Notes: generated by a model from the sequence alone, not told the origin. 64,000 nt of DNA from Actinomycetospora chiangmaiensis DSM 45062 (GCF_000379625.1 NZ_KB903218.1:434001-498000), one strand, 5' to 3'. Counted from the stretch's first letter, positions 42,880 through 50,961 are shown. Numbers and translations: made by a program.

Positions 42880-43869
42880 TCAGGAACGCAGGGTCTGCGA
42901 CGGCAGGCGCCCGTACTTGGCGCGGTACTGCTCGGAGAACCGGCCCTGGTGCAGGAAGCCCCACGTGGCGGCGAGCTCGGTGACCGAGTGGTCGGCCGGA
43001 TTGGCGGCCAGCAGGTCCGCGTGCACCCGGGCGAGGCGGACGTCGCGGACGTACTCGCTCGGCGTCATCCCGACGTGGCGCGCGAACGTCACCTGCAGCG
43101 TCCGCGTCGAGACACCCATGCGCTGCGCGAGCTGCGGGATGCTGAACGGCTCCGCGGCGTGGGCCTCGATGAACGCGAGGGCCTGGCGGACGACGGCGGG
43201 CCGTTCCTCGGTGCGGGGGGTCAGCAGCTCGTCGGTGTACTGGTGCCCGACCCCGTGGAGCAGGGCGGTCATCACGTAGGTCTCGAGCTGCGCGCGCGCC
43301 AGGGGAGCGGCGGCGATCCCGCCGGGCCGGTCGAGCTCGGTCTGCAGGAACCGCACCGCGCTCATCAGGGCCGCGCCGGAACCCGCCGTCAGGTCCATCG
43401 AGACGTCGAAGTCGAGCGCGTCGTGGATGGGGTGGCCGAGCAGCCCGCCCAGGTGGTCCTCGAGCGGGCCGCGCGGGAACTTCATGGCGAACTGCGTCGC
43501 CTCGGGGGTCCACGTGACCGTCGAGTCCTCGGTCGGCAGCAGCACCGCGCCGCTGCGTCCACCCTCGGTGACCGCCCGCTCCCGCCCCCGACGACGGGTC
43601 ACCTCGGTCCGCCCGGAGAGCGTCAGGTTGACGTGGTAGCAGTGCTCGAGCGGCGGCAGGTCGAGCGACGCGTGCGCGCCGTAGACGAGGTAGCCCAGGG
43701 TGAGCCGCTCCGAGGCGACGCTGTTCAGCCGCGCGTCGAGCGGGCGACCGCCCAGCGAGTCCAGCTCGTGCGGGACGTAGACCTCGGTGACGACGTGACG
43801 CGCCTCGTCGACGTCGTCGGTGTTCATCACCGCGTGGGCGGCCAGGGGTTCCTCGGTCGGAGCGCTCAC
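42880..43869 (-). CDS. AraC family transcriptional regulator
   Basis: The product is 329 aa. N-terminal AraC-binding-like domain (about 1-200) and a C-terminal double helix-turn-helix: SIPQLAQRMGVSTRTLQVTF followed by HVGMTPSEYVRDVRL and VTELAATWGFLHQGRFSEQY. The GTG at 43869 is preferred because AAGGGG lies 8 nt upstream; ATG 43875 and GTG 43893 are alternatives. It probably activates the monooxygenase gene directly downstream. Its own promoter carries two GCATACGA motifs. Confidence 0.88.
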   Translation of the reverse strand: MSAPTEEPLAAHAVMNTDDVDEARHVVTEVYVPHELDSLGGRPLDARLNSVASERLTLGYLVYGAHASLDLPPLEHCYHVNLTLSGRTEVTRRRGRERAVTEGGRSGAVLLPTEDSTVTWTPEATQFAMKFPRGPLEDHLGGLLGHPIHDALDFDVSMDLTAGSGAALMSAVRFLQTELDRPGGIAAAPLARAQLETYVMTALLHGVGHQYTDELLTPRTEERPAVVRQALAFIEAHAAEPFSIPQLAQRMGVSTRTLQVTFARHVGMTPSEYVRDVRLARVHADLLAANPADHSVTELAATWGFLHQGRFSEQYRAKYGRLPSQTLRS

Positions 43870-43923
43870 CTGCATGACCCCTTGCTCGATCACGCCGTCG
43901 TGTGGTGGCAGTCACGGTCGCAC

Positions 43924-43983
43924 GCATACGATCCGCGCGCAAGGCGGCCGTTCGACGGTTCGCACGGGCGATCCTGCATACGA
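43924..43983. promoter_or_regulatory. Pair of GCATACGA motifs, 52 bp apart (AraC side)
   Basis: GCATACGA at 43924-43931 and 43976-43983, both in the same orientation. The first continues as GCATACGATCCGCGC, identical to the copy at 44146. Probable binding sites of the adjacent GntR/FCD regulator. Confidence 0.6.
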
Positions 43984-44093
43984 TTCTCGACGACGGGTCG
44001 GGGGCACGTCGCGGCTGGTGCCCCTAATGTCGCGGCTGTCAGAGGCCCGCCGCCCACGCGTCCGATGCGTCGTGGTCGGGGTCACACTAGGAT

Positions 44094-44153
44094 GCATACG
44101 ACGACCCCGCCACGTGGAGCAGACCGCGAGGTTGGGCGCCGGAACGCATACGA
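44094..44153. promoter_or_regulatory. Pair of GCATACGA motifs, 52 bp apart (GntR side)
   Basis: GCATACGA at 44094-44101 and 44146-44153, starts 52 bp apart as in the first pair. The second ends 32 bp before the GntR ATG, a position suited to autorepression. Confidence 0.6.
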
Positions 44154-44185
44154 TCCGCGCCTCGACCCGTCAGGGAGTCCCCTCG

Positions 44186-44878
44186 ATGTCCTCCGCCGTC
44201 CAGCCGGACGGGGCCCGCACGCAGGCCTACCACCGCATCCGCTCCGACATCGCCGCGGGTGCGCTCGTGCCCGGCTCCTGGGTGCGGGAGGGACCGCTCG
44301 CCGACACGCTCGGGGTCAGCCGCACCCCCGTGCGGGAGGCCCTCAACGCGCTCGCCGCGGAGGGCCTGGTGGAGATCGTCCGCCACCGCGGCGCCCGGGT
44401 GAGCTCCTGGACCCGCCGCGACGTCGACGAGGTCTACACCCTCCGCGCGCTTCTCGAGGGGGAGGGCGCCCGGCTGGCCGCCGAGCGTGCCGACGCCTCG
44501 GTGGTCGCCACGCTGCGCGAGCACGACCGCGCCTTCGCCGCCGCCGCGGCCGACCTCTCCCGGCTCCGCGCCGCCGGCGAGGACGGGGCGCCGGCGTTGC
44601 GGCGTGCCGTCGAGGCCAACGGCGCGCTGCACGACGCGGTGATGCAGGCCGCCGACAGCCCCCGCCTCGCGTCGCTGCTGGCCTCGGTCTCGTCGACCCC
44701 GCTCGTCGCGCTCGCCTTCGGCCACTACGCCGACCCCGACCTCGCCCGCAGCGTCACCGGCCACCACGACCTCGTCCTCGGCATCGAGCACCGCGACGCT
44801 GCCCTCGCCGAGTCCGCGATGCGCTCCCACATCCTCGGCGCCCGCCACGCGGCCGCCCGCAGCGCCACCGACGCCTGA
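44186..44878 (+). CDS. GntR family regulator with FCD domain
   Basis: The product is 230 aa. Winged HTH about 10-75 (AYHRIRSDIAAGALVPG, LADTLGVSRTPVREALNALA, EGLVEIVRHRGARVS) and an all-helical FCD ligand domain with the metal-site residues in LRALLEGEGARLAAER, ANGALHDAVMQAA and HHDLVLGIEHRD. FadR/VanR-type regulators repress catabolic operons and release DNA on binding an acid ligand. It is divergent from the araC gene, and the shared promoter carries four copies of a candidate operator. Confidence 0.9.
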   Translation: MSSAVQPDGARTQAYHRIRSDIAAGALVPGSWVREGPLADTLGVSRTPVREALNALAAEGLVEIVRHRGARVSSWTRRDVDEVYTLRALLEGEGARLAAERADASVVATLREHDRAFAAAAADLSRLRAAGEDGAPALRRAVEANGALHDAVMQAADSPRLASLLASVSSTPLVALAFGHYADPDLARSVTGHHDLVLGIEHRDAALAESAMRSHILGARHAAARSATDA

Positions 44879-44930
44879 TCCTTCCCGACGCCGGGTCGTC
44901 CCCGGCTCTGCTTTGTCCCGGAAGGTGCGC

Positions 44931-45190
44931 GCGCGTGGCGCACACAGTTCGGGGCTGGGCGGGTCCGGCTGCTGCGGGGTCCGCGCGTGACGCGCGCAGT
45001 CCGGGCGTGGGCCGCTTCGGTTCCGTGGGGTCCTGCGCGTGGCGCACGCATTCCGGGGGTGGGCCGGTTCTGTGCGGTGGGGGCCTGCGCGTGGCGCACA
45101 CAGCCCGGCGGTCGACCGGTAGGGCTCCGCGAGGGCCTGCGCGCGGCGCACACAATCCAGAGTGGCGGCGGTGCCGTCGAGGCCTGTCAC
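44931..45190 (+). repeat. Five direct repeats of exactly 52 bp
   Basis: The core GCGCGTGGCGCACACA (with variants) starts at 44931, 44983, 45035, 45087 and 45139, each 52 bp after the last, with a decayed sixth copy near 45188. Each core contains the palindrome TGCGC-GTG-GCGCA or a close variant, and the remainder (CCGGG..GTGGGCCG..) is also similar between units, so these are tandem repeats and not repeat-spacer units. Confidence 0.85.
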
Positions 45191-45503
45191 CGTGGCGTAC
45201 TCGGTCCGGGGAGCGCCCGGGGTCAGCCCGCGCCCGTCCCCGCCGATGCCGGCGTCGGGATCCTTGCTCGCCGAGTTGGTCTCCGCCCGGGCCCGACGTG
45301 GGAGCTCCCGCGACGCCGGCCGCGCCTCGGTGTGCGTGGACCCTCGGGCCGATCCGGTCCGACAGGCCCGCCCCGTCGTGCGTTCACGCCCCTCGGTGCT
45401 GGGACATGGCGCTCCTCATGCACTGCGACGCGGCCCGGACGTGGCGTGGGGGGTCGGTTCGAGGTGCACGGGCGGACCTCGTGAGCGCGTCGCAGCACCA
45501 CGT

Positions 45504-45640
45504 GCGCGTGTCGCGCATGAGGAGCCGATCATGAGCGACCGCCGGGCCGGAGACCGTGTTGCGCCCGACGGTGTGTGCGTGGCGCGCAGGGATCGGCGCG
45601 ATCGCGTGCCTGGCGGGGCGGAATGTGTGCGTCGCGCGCA
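45504..45640 (+). repeat. Outlying cores of the 52-bp array
   Basis: GCGCGTGTCGCGCA at 45504, GTGCGTGGCGCGCA at 45575 and GTGCGTCGCGCGCA at 45627; the last two are again exactly 52 bp apart. They look like remains of the same array. Confidence 0.65.
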
Positions 45641-45660
45641 GGAGCCGTCGCAGCCACCCG

Positions 45661-45725
45661 CCGCGACGATGTGGACTTCCTCCCACTGGATGACAGCAAT
45701 GACGCGTTGCTGTCGCAGCGAGGAG
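45661..45725 (+). repeat. 65-bp dispersed element, copy A
   Basis: It shares long identical blocks (CGACGATGTGG, TTCCT, CCACTGGATG, CAGCAA, GACGC) with the reverse complement of 55033-55097. Read in one frame both copies give DDVxFLPLDxSNDA, but no start, ribosome site or common length supports a gene. Confidence 0.6.
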
Positions 45726-45839
45726 CCTGCGCGAATCGGCTGACCCGGTGCGCGAGACGGATGGGGCACGACCGGGCGGCTCCCTAGCGTTCCGGGGTAC
45801 CCCGCCCGTGCGACATCCCCCGGACCCGGAGGTCAACTG

Positions 45840-46379
45840 GTGACCGTCTCCCTGCTCGGTCTCGTCGGATCGCCGAACGCCGGGGGCCGCAGCTCCACGG
45901 CGCTCCAGGCGTTCCTCGACGCCACGGGGGCCCCGAGCACGGTCGTCGAGCTCGGCCAGGGGCCCGACCCGGAGGACCTGCAGCGGGCGGTCGAGGCGGC
46001 GGACGGCGTCGTGTTCGCGACCCCGACCTACCGCGCCCGGTCGTCCGGGCTGATCAAGGCGTTCCTCGAGAACACCCAGCGCGGCGCCGCCGGGGAACAG
46101 CGGGCGCCGCTGCGGGGCAAGGCCACCGCGATCGTCCACACGGGCAACGCCGCCGAGCACTTCCTCGCCGTCGACGACCTGCGCTCGATCCTCGCCGGGT
46201 TCTTCGCCGCCCAGGTGCTCTCACCCGGCCTGTTCCTCAGCGGCGCGCACTTCGGACCCGACGGCGAGCTGACCGCCGAGACCCTCGAGCTCGTCGCCGC
46301 CCACGGGCGGGCCTTCGGCGAGTTCACGACGGCGGTGCGCGCCGCGCCCGCCGTCACCGCCCTCGCCCCGCTGCTCTAG
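45840..46379 (+). CDS. NAD(P)H-dependent FMN reductase
   Basis: The product is 179 aa. Flavodoxin-like fold with the FMN phosphate loop GLVGSPNAGGRSSTAL and the second flavin loop FATPTYRARSSGLIKAFLE. It probably supplies FMNH2 to the LLM monooxygenase 3 kb upstream. GTG start; TAGCGT box about 50 bp upstream. First of three tightly spaced plus-strand genes. Confidence 0.85.
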   Translation: MTVSLLGLVGSPNAGGRSSTALQAFLDATGAPSTVVELGQGPDPEDLQRAVEAADGVVFATPTYRARSSGLIKAFLENTQRGAAGEQRAPLRGKATAIVHTGNAAEHFLAVDDLRSILAGFFAAQVLSPGLFLSGAHFGPDGELTAETLELVAAHGRAFGEFTTAVRAAPAVTALAPLL

Positions 46380-46426
46380 CCGCCGACGCACCACACCCCA
46401 CACCAGAACCCGCGGAAGGACCCGCC

Positions 46427-47008
46427 GTGAGCCTCGCCGTCGCCCCGTCCGTCGACACCGTCGACCTCGCGCTCGCCGAGCTCGGACGTGGCCGACCCGT
46501 CGTCGTGCACGGGGGTGTGCAGGGGGCGGTCCTCGTGGCCGCGGCCGCCGGCATCACACCCGCGACCGTCGCGTTCCTGGTGCGGTACGGCAGCGGGTTC
46601 CTGGAGGCGGCCGCACCGGAGTCGGTGCTGGACGCGCTGGACCTCCCGCCCGCCTACGGGCGCAGCGCCCGGACGGTGCCCTTCGACGCCGCGTCGGGCG
46701 TGAGCACCGGTATCAGCGCCACCGACCGGGCCCGCACCCTGGCGCTGCTCGCCGACCCCGCGACTCGCCCGGAGGACCTCACCCGCCCCGGCCACGTCGT
46801 CGCGACGGCGACCCGCCCGGACCGGGTCGGTACCGCCGAGGCCGCCTCGGCGCTCATCGAACTGGCCGGCCTCGGGCCGGTCGCGGTGCTCTGCACGCTG
46901 CTGGACGAGGAATCGGGCGAGCTCCTCGACACGGTCACCGCCGGGGCGTTCGCCCGCGTCGAGGGCCTCGTGGACCTCGCCGTCACCGATCTGATCACGA
47001 GGGAGTGA
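46427..47008 (+). CDS. RibB (DHBP synthase) homologue lacking the metal-binding residues
   Basis: The product is 193 aa. The DHBP synthase fold is clear from FLVRYGSGFLEAA, FDAASGVSTGISATDRARTL, DLTRPGHVVAT and GPVAVLCTLLDEESGEL. However the acidic motif DDEDRENEGD that contributes the first metal ligand is replaced by HGGVQGAVLV, and the His of the GHTEA motif is lost (VGTAEAAS). It is therefore unlikely to make dihydroxybutanone phosphate. It is cotranscribed with an FMN reductase and an aldehyde dehydrogenase, so a catabolic or flavin-related role is more likely. Confidence 0.8.
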   Translation: MSLAVAPSVDTVDLALAELGRGRPVVVHGGVQGAVLVAAAAGITPATVAFLVRYGSGFLEAAAPESVLDALDLPPAYGRSARTVPFDAASGVSTGISATDRARTLALLADPATRPEDLTRPGHVVATATRPDRVGTAEAASALIELAGLGPVAVLCTLLDEESGELLDTVTAGAFARVEGLVDLAVTDLITRE

Positions 47009-47013
47009 GTCCG

Positions 47014-48477
47014 ATGGAGCAGTTCCAGATGCTGATCGGCGGCCGGGCCGTCGACGCCGTCTCCGGGAAGACCTTCGAGTCGCAGAACCCGTACACCGGG
47101 GAGAACTGGGCGACGATCCCCGACGGCGGCCCGGAGGACGTCGACGCCGCCGTCGCGGCCGCGCGGTCGGCCTTCGAGGGCGAGTGGGGCGCCATGACCG
47201 GGTTCGCCCGCGCCGCGTGCCTGCGTCGCCTCGGCGACCTCATCGGGCAGAACGCGGAGCGGCTGGCGACGCTCGAGGTCAACGACTCCGGCAAGCTCTA
47301 CCGCGAGATGCTCGGGCAGCTCAACGGGCTCGGCGGCTGGTACCACTACTTCGCGGGCCTGGCCGACAAGATCGAGGGCGCGCAGATCCCGTCGCCGAAC
47401 CCGAACTACCTCGTCTACACCCGACGCGAGCCGATCGGCGTCGTCGCCGCGATCACGCCGTGGAACTCGCCGCTGCTGCTCATGACCTTCAAGCTGGCGC
47501 CGCTGCTCGCGGCCGGCTGCACCGTCGTGATCAAGCCGTCCGAGCACGCCCCTGCCTCGACGCTGGGCTTCGCCGAGCTGATCGAGCAGGCGGGGATCCC
47601 GGCGGGCGTGGTCAACGTCGTCACCGGCCTCAGCCGCGAGACCGGCGCGCACCTGGCCGCCCACCCCGACGTCGACAAGGTCGCCTTCACCGGCTCGACC
47701 GCCACCGGCAAGCACGTCGGTCAGGCCGCCATGGAGAACCTCAACCCGGTCACCCTGGAGCTGGGCGGCAAGTCGCCGCAGGTGGTGTTCGCCGACGCCG
47801 ACCTGCAGGCGGCCGCGAACGGCCTCGTCGCCGGGGTGTTCGCCGCGACCGGTCAGACCTGCATGGCGGGCTCCCGCCTCATCGTCCACGCCGACGTCCA
47901 CGACGAGCTCGTGCGGCTCGTCGCCGAGCGCGCCGCGACCATCAAGCTGGGCAACCCGATGGACGCCGAGACCGAGATGGGTCCGGTGGCCAACCAGCCG
48001 CAGTACGAGAAGGTGCTGGGCTACCTGGAGACCGCGCGGAACGAGGGCGCGACCATCGCGTACGGCGGCGTGGCCGAGGAGTCGCTCGGCAGCTACTTCG
48101 TGCGGCCCACCGTGCTGAGCGTCAAGCCGAGCGACACCGTGTACCGCGAGGAGGTCTTCGGCCCGGTCCTCTCGGCGGTGACGTTCACCGACGAGGAGGA
48201 GGCGATCAAGCTCGCCAACGACACGCCCTACGGGCTCGCGGGCGCGGTGTGGACGAAGGACATCCACCGCGGCCACCGGGTCGCCGGGAAGATCCGGGCG
48301 GGCACGGTGTGGATCAACGCCTACCGCGTCCTGTCGCCGAGCGTGCCGTTCGGCGGGTTCAAGCAGTCCGGCCTCGGCCGCGAGAACGGTCTGCACGGCA
48401 TCGACGCCTACCTCGAGACCAAGGCCGTGTGGGTCGAGCTCACCGGCGGCACGCGGGATCCGTTCACCTTGGGCTGA
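47014..48477 (+). CDS. NAD(P)-dependent aldehyde dehydrogenase
   Basis: The product is 487 aa. Catalytic Cys in GVFAATGQTCMAGSR, general base Glu in VTLELGGKSPQVVF, Asn in ITPWNSPLLL, cofactor glycines in AFTGSTATGKHVG and C-terminal PFGGFKQSGLGRENG. The ATG at 47014 is favoured by GGGAG 9 nt upstream; a GTG at 47005 overlaps the ribB-like stop. Probably oxidises the aldehyde released by the monooxygenase. Confidence 0.93.
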   Translation: MEQFQMLIGGRAVDAVSGKTFESQNPYTGENWATIPDGGPEDVDAAVAAARSAFEGEWGAMTGFARAACLRRLGDLIGQNAERLATLEVNDSGKLYREMLGQLNGLGGWYHYFAGLADKIEGAQIPSPNPNYLVYTRREPIGVVAAITPWNSPLLLMTFKLAPLLAAGCTVVIKPSEHAPASTLGFAELIEQAGIPAGVVNVVTGLSRETGAHLAAHPDVDKVAFTGSTATGKHVGQAAMENLNPVTLELGGKSPQVVFADADLQAAANGLVAGVFAATGQTCMAGSRLIVHADVHDELVRLVAERAATIKLGNPMDAETEMGPVANQPQYEKVLGYLETARNEGATIAYGGVAEESLGSYFVRPTVLSVKPSDTVYREEVFGPVLSAVTFTDEEEAIKLANDTPYGLAGAVWTKDIHRGHRVAGKIRAGTVWINAYRVLSPSVPFGGFKQSGLGRENGLHGIDAYLETKAVWVELTGGTRDPFTLG

Positions 48478-48527
48478 CGCTCGTGAGCACTTTCCGTGGC
48501 GGGAGCCACGGAAAGTGCTCACGAGCG
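48478..48527. terminator. Palindromic repeat copy 3 (23-bp arms)
   Basis: Same 18-bp core as the copies at 37442 and 41579, with loop GGGA, and the arms extend by CGCTC on both sides. It begins directly after the aldehyde dehydrogenase stop and ends 14 bp before the next same-strand gene, so it may terminate or attenuate read-through. Confidence 0.8.
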
Positions 48528-48541
48528 GGTACCGCACCTCC

Positions 48542-49519
48542 ATGAAGGCCATCGCCTATACCGAGAAGTCCGGCCCGTTCACCGAGATCGAGCTGCCCGA
48601 GCCGACCCCCGGGCCCCGCGACGTCGTCGTGGAGGTCCGCGCGGTCTCGGTCAACCCCGTCGACACGAAGCTGCACCACGGGGTCGATCCGGGTGGCGAG
48701 CCGAAGGTCCTCGGCTTCGACGCCGCCGGGGTGGTCACCGCGGTCGGCGACGAGGTGACGCTCTTCGCCGTCGGCGACGAGGTGATGGAGGCCGGCTCGA
48801 TCCTGCGCCCGGGGACCAACGCGCAGTACCACGTCGTCGACGAGCGGATCGTCGGCCGCAAGCCCTCGACCCTCGACTGGGCCGAGGCCGCCGCGCTCCC
48901 GCTGACCGCGATCACCGCGTGGGAGTCGCTGTTCGACCGCTTCCGCCTTCCCGACGGCAGGTCGCGCACGTTGCTCGTCATGGGTGCGGCCGGCGGGGTC
49001 GGGTCGATGGTGCTGCAGTACGCGCGGGCGCTGACCGACCTCACGCTCGTCGGCACCGCCTCCCGCGAGGCCTCCCGCGACTGGGCGACCGCGATGGGGG
49101 CCCACCACACGGCCGACCACCACGACCTGGTCGCGTCGGTGCGGAAGGTGGCCCCGGAGGGGGTCGACCTCGTGTTCTCGCCCTACACCGAGGGCATGAT
49201 CGAGAGCTACGCGGAGCTGCTGAACCCGGGCGGCGGGATCGTCGCGATCGACGAGCCGGAGGGCCTGGAGACGCTCCCGCTCAAGGACAAGTGCCTCGCC
49301 CTGCACTGGGAGCTCATGTTCACGCGACCGATGTTCGAGGCGGCCGACATGATCGCCCAGCACGAGCTGCTGGACCGCACCGCCGAGCTCGTCGCGGCCG
49401 GCTCGGTGCGCACCACGCTCTCGGAGCGGCTCGACGGCCTCACCGCCGAGAACCTGCAGCGCGCGCACGAGCTGGTCGAGGGCGGGCACATGACCGGCAA
49501 GGTCGCGATCACCGTCTGA
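48542..49519 (+). CDS. Zinc-independent MDR oxidoreductase (quinone reductase-like)
   Basis: The product is 325 aa from the ATG at 48542. GroES-like domain (VEVRAVSVNPVDTKLHHG), cofactor motif LLVMGAAGGVGSMVLQYA. No structural zinc cysteines. Belongs to the zinc-binding alcohol dehydrogenase family of NADPH:quinone oxidoreductase-like enzymes. It could be the last step of the monooxygenase pathway, but a palindromic repeat separates it from that operon. It overlaps the convergent FGGY kinase by 11 bp. Confidence 0.85.
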   Translation: MKAIAYTEKSGPFTEIELPEPTPGPRDVVVEVRAVSVNPVDTKLHHGVDPGGEPKVLGFDAAGVVTAVGDEVTLFAVGDEVMEAGSILRPGTNAQYHVVDERIVGRKPSTLDWAEAAALPLTAITAWESLFDRFRLPDGRSRTLLVMGAAGGVGSMVLQYARALTDLTLVGTASREASRDWATAMGAHHTADHHDLVASVRKVAPEGVDLVFSPYTEGMIESYAELLNPGGGIVAIDEPEGLETLPLKDKCLALHWELMFTRPMFEAADMIAQHELLDRTAELVAAGSVRTTLSERLDGLTAENLQRAHELVEGGHMTGKVAITV

Positions 49520-50960
49520 GGCGCGCGAGCACGTGCGCCGTCGCCCGGGTCGCCGGGTAGAGGGCGCGGTAGTGCTCGTGCAGCTCGTCGTACAGGTCCC
49601 TGGTCGCCGGGTCCGGCTCCAGGGTCCTGACGACGGGGTTCCAGGCTCCGATGTCCGGCTCGGTCCCGGTCGCGACCGCGGCGAGCCACGCGTCGCCGAG
49701 GGCGGCGCCGGTGGTGTCGACGGGAACGTCCTGGGGCAGGCCCGTCACGTCGCTGACGATCTGCGTCCACACCCCGCCGGCGGTGCCGCCCCCGACGGCG
49801 ACGAGCCGTGGGTCGGGCGCGGGGAACGAGGCGAGGTTGTGCCGCACCCCGTGCGCGATGCCCTCGAGGGCGGCGCGGTAGAGGTCGGGCGCGTCGTGCC
49901 GCGTGGTCAGGCCGATCAGCACCCCGCGGGCGTCCGGGTCGAACACCGGGGTCCGTTCGCCGGCGAAGTAGGGGAGCAGCAGCAACCCGTTCGCGCCCGC
50001 CGGGACGTCCCCGGCCGCGGCGGTCAGCGCCGCGTGGTCCCCGGCGACGAGGTCGCGCAACCAGGTGGTGACCGCGCCGCCCGTGGCCATCCCGGCCGCC
50101 GTCGTGAACGAGCCGGGCCGGACGCCGCGCGTGGACCAGAGCGTCTCGTGACGGGCCGGGGCCGCTGCGGTCTGGACCAGGAACATCGTCGTGCCGTACA
50201 TGACCATCGTGTCCCCGGGCGCCGCGATGCCGACCGACGCGGCCTCGGCCCAGGCGTCGATGGTCCCCGTCGTGACCGGGATGCCCGCGGGGAGCCCGGT
50301 GGCCTCGGCCGCCGCTCGCATCACGTGCCCGACGACCTCGGTCGGCCACGCCAGCCGCGGCAACGTCAGTCCGGGCGCGACCTCGTCGGCCCAGTCGTGC
50401 GCCCAGTCCGCGGCGTCGAGGTCGTACAGCGGGTCGCACTGGCTCGCGGAGTGGTGGTCGAGGACGTACTCGCCGGTGAGCCGGTGCACGAGGAACGAGC
50501 TCGCCATGAGCAGCATCGCCGTCCGCTCCCAGACCTCGGGTTCGTGACGGCGCAGCCAGGCGATCTTCGGGCCGACCGCCTGGCTCGAGAGCGGCGTCCC
50601 GCCCCGGCGCAGGATCTCCGCCGCCCCGAGCCGGTCCGTGAGCTCCTCGATCTCGCGGCCGGCCCGGGTGTCGACCCCGTAGAGGATCGCCGGGCGCAGC
50701 GGCCGGCCGTCGGCGTCCGCGGGGAGCAGGACCGGTCCGATCCCGCTGAGGCCGACCGCGTCGGGCGTCCCGCCGAGCTCGCGCACCAGGTGGATGAGGT
50801 CGTGCCACCAGACCGTCTCGGCGTCGTGCTCGACGTGCCCCGACGCCGGGTAGGACGTCGCGTGCTCCACCTGGGCCCGGGCCAGGACGGTGCCGTCGTC
50901 GCCGACGAGCACGCCCTTGGAGCTCTGCGTCCCGATGTCGACGCCGAGGTAGGTGGGCAC
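49509..50960 (-). CDS. FGGY family carbohydrate kinase (xylulokinase-like)
   Basis: The product is 483 aa. N-terminal ATPase lobe YLGVDIGTQSSKGVLVGDDG, substrate loop VGLSGIGPVLLPADADGRPL, the Asp-containing TTGTIDAWAEAASVGI and LVAVGGGTAGGVWTQIVSD in the second lobe. The Asp of TGTIDAW is the likely catalytic base. It phosphorylates a sugar or polyol; xylulose or gluconate are common substrates, but no sugar transporter or isomerase is nearby. The Uma2 gene ends two bases before its start. Confidence 0.88.
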   Translation of the reverse strand: MPTYLGVDIGTQSSKGVLVGDDGTVLARAQVEHATSYPASGHVEHDAETVWWHDLIHLVRELGGTPDAVGLSGIGPVLLPADADGRPLRPAILYGVDTRAGREIEELTDRLGAAEILRRGGTPLSSQAVGPKIAWLRRHEPEVWERTAMLLMASSFLVHRLTGEYVLDHHSASQCDPLYDLDAADWAHDWADEVAPGLTLPRLAWPTEVVGHVMRAAAEATGLPAGIPVTTGTIDAWAEAASVGIAAPGDTMVMYGTTMFLVQTAAAPARHETLWSTRGVRPGSFTTAAGMATGGAVTTWLRDLVAGDHAALTAAAGDVPAGANGLLLLPYFAGERTPVFDPDARGVLIGLTTRHDAPDLYRAALEGIAHGVRHNLASFPAPDPRLVAVGGGTAGGVWTQIVSDVTGLPQDVPVDTTGAALGDAWLAAVATGTEPDIGAWNPVVRTLEPDPATRDLYDELHEHYRALYPATRATAHVLARLRR

Positions 50961-50961
50961 C

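Larger units (their letters stand above)
44879..45839. other. 961-bp gene-free region with repeat array
   Basis: No convincing gene: the open frames here are translations of the repeats on both strands. Contents in order: the 52-bp array at 44931-45190, a less ordered stretch to about 45500, three more array cores at 45504-45640, a 65-bp element also found at 55033-55097, and a TAGCGT -10-like box at 45785-45790 serving the FMN reductase gene. Confidence 0.8.

Noticed and set aside
44931-45190. CRISPR array
   Set aside because: The repeat length would be short and degenerate, and the intervening parts are similar to one another, so there are no unique spacers; no cas genes are in the window.
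44987-45743. Genes of 165 and 193 codons in the repeat region
   Set aside because: The translations are just repeated peptides (ACAWRTHSGGG-like) from the 52-bp units, in several frames and both strands, without ribosome sites.
46427-47008. Calling it ribB, riboflavin biosynthesis
   Set aside because: Both metal-binding motifs are missing and no other rib genes are nearby.
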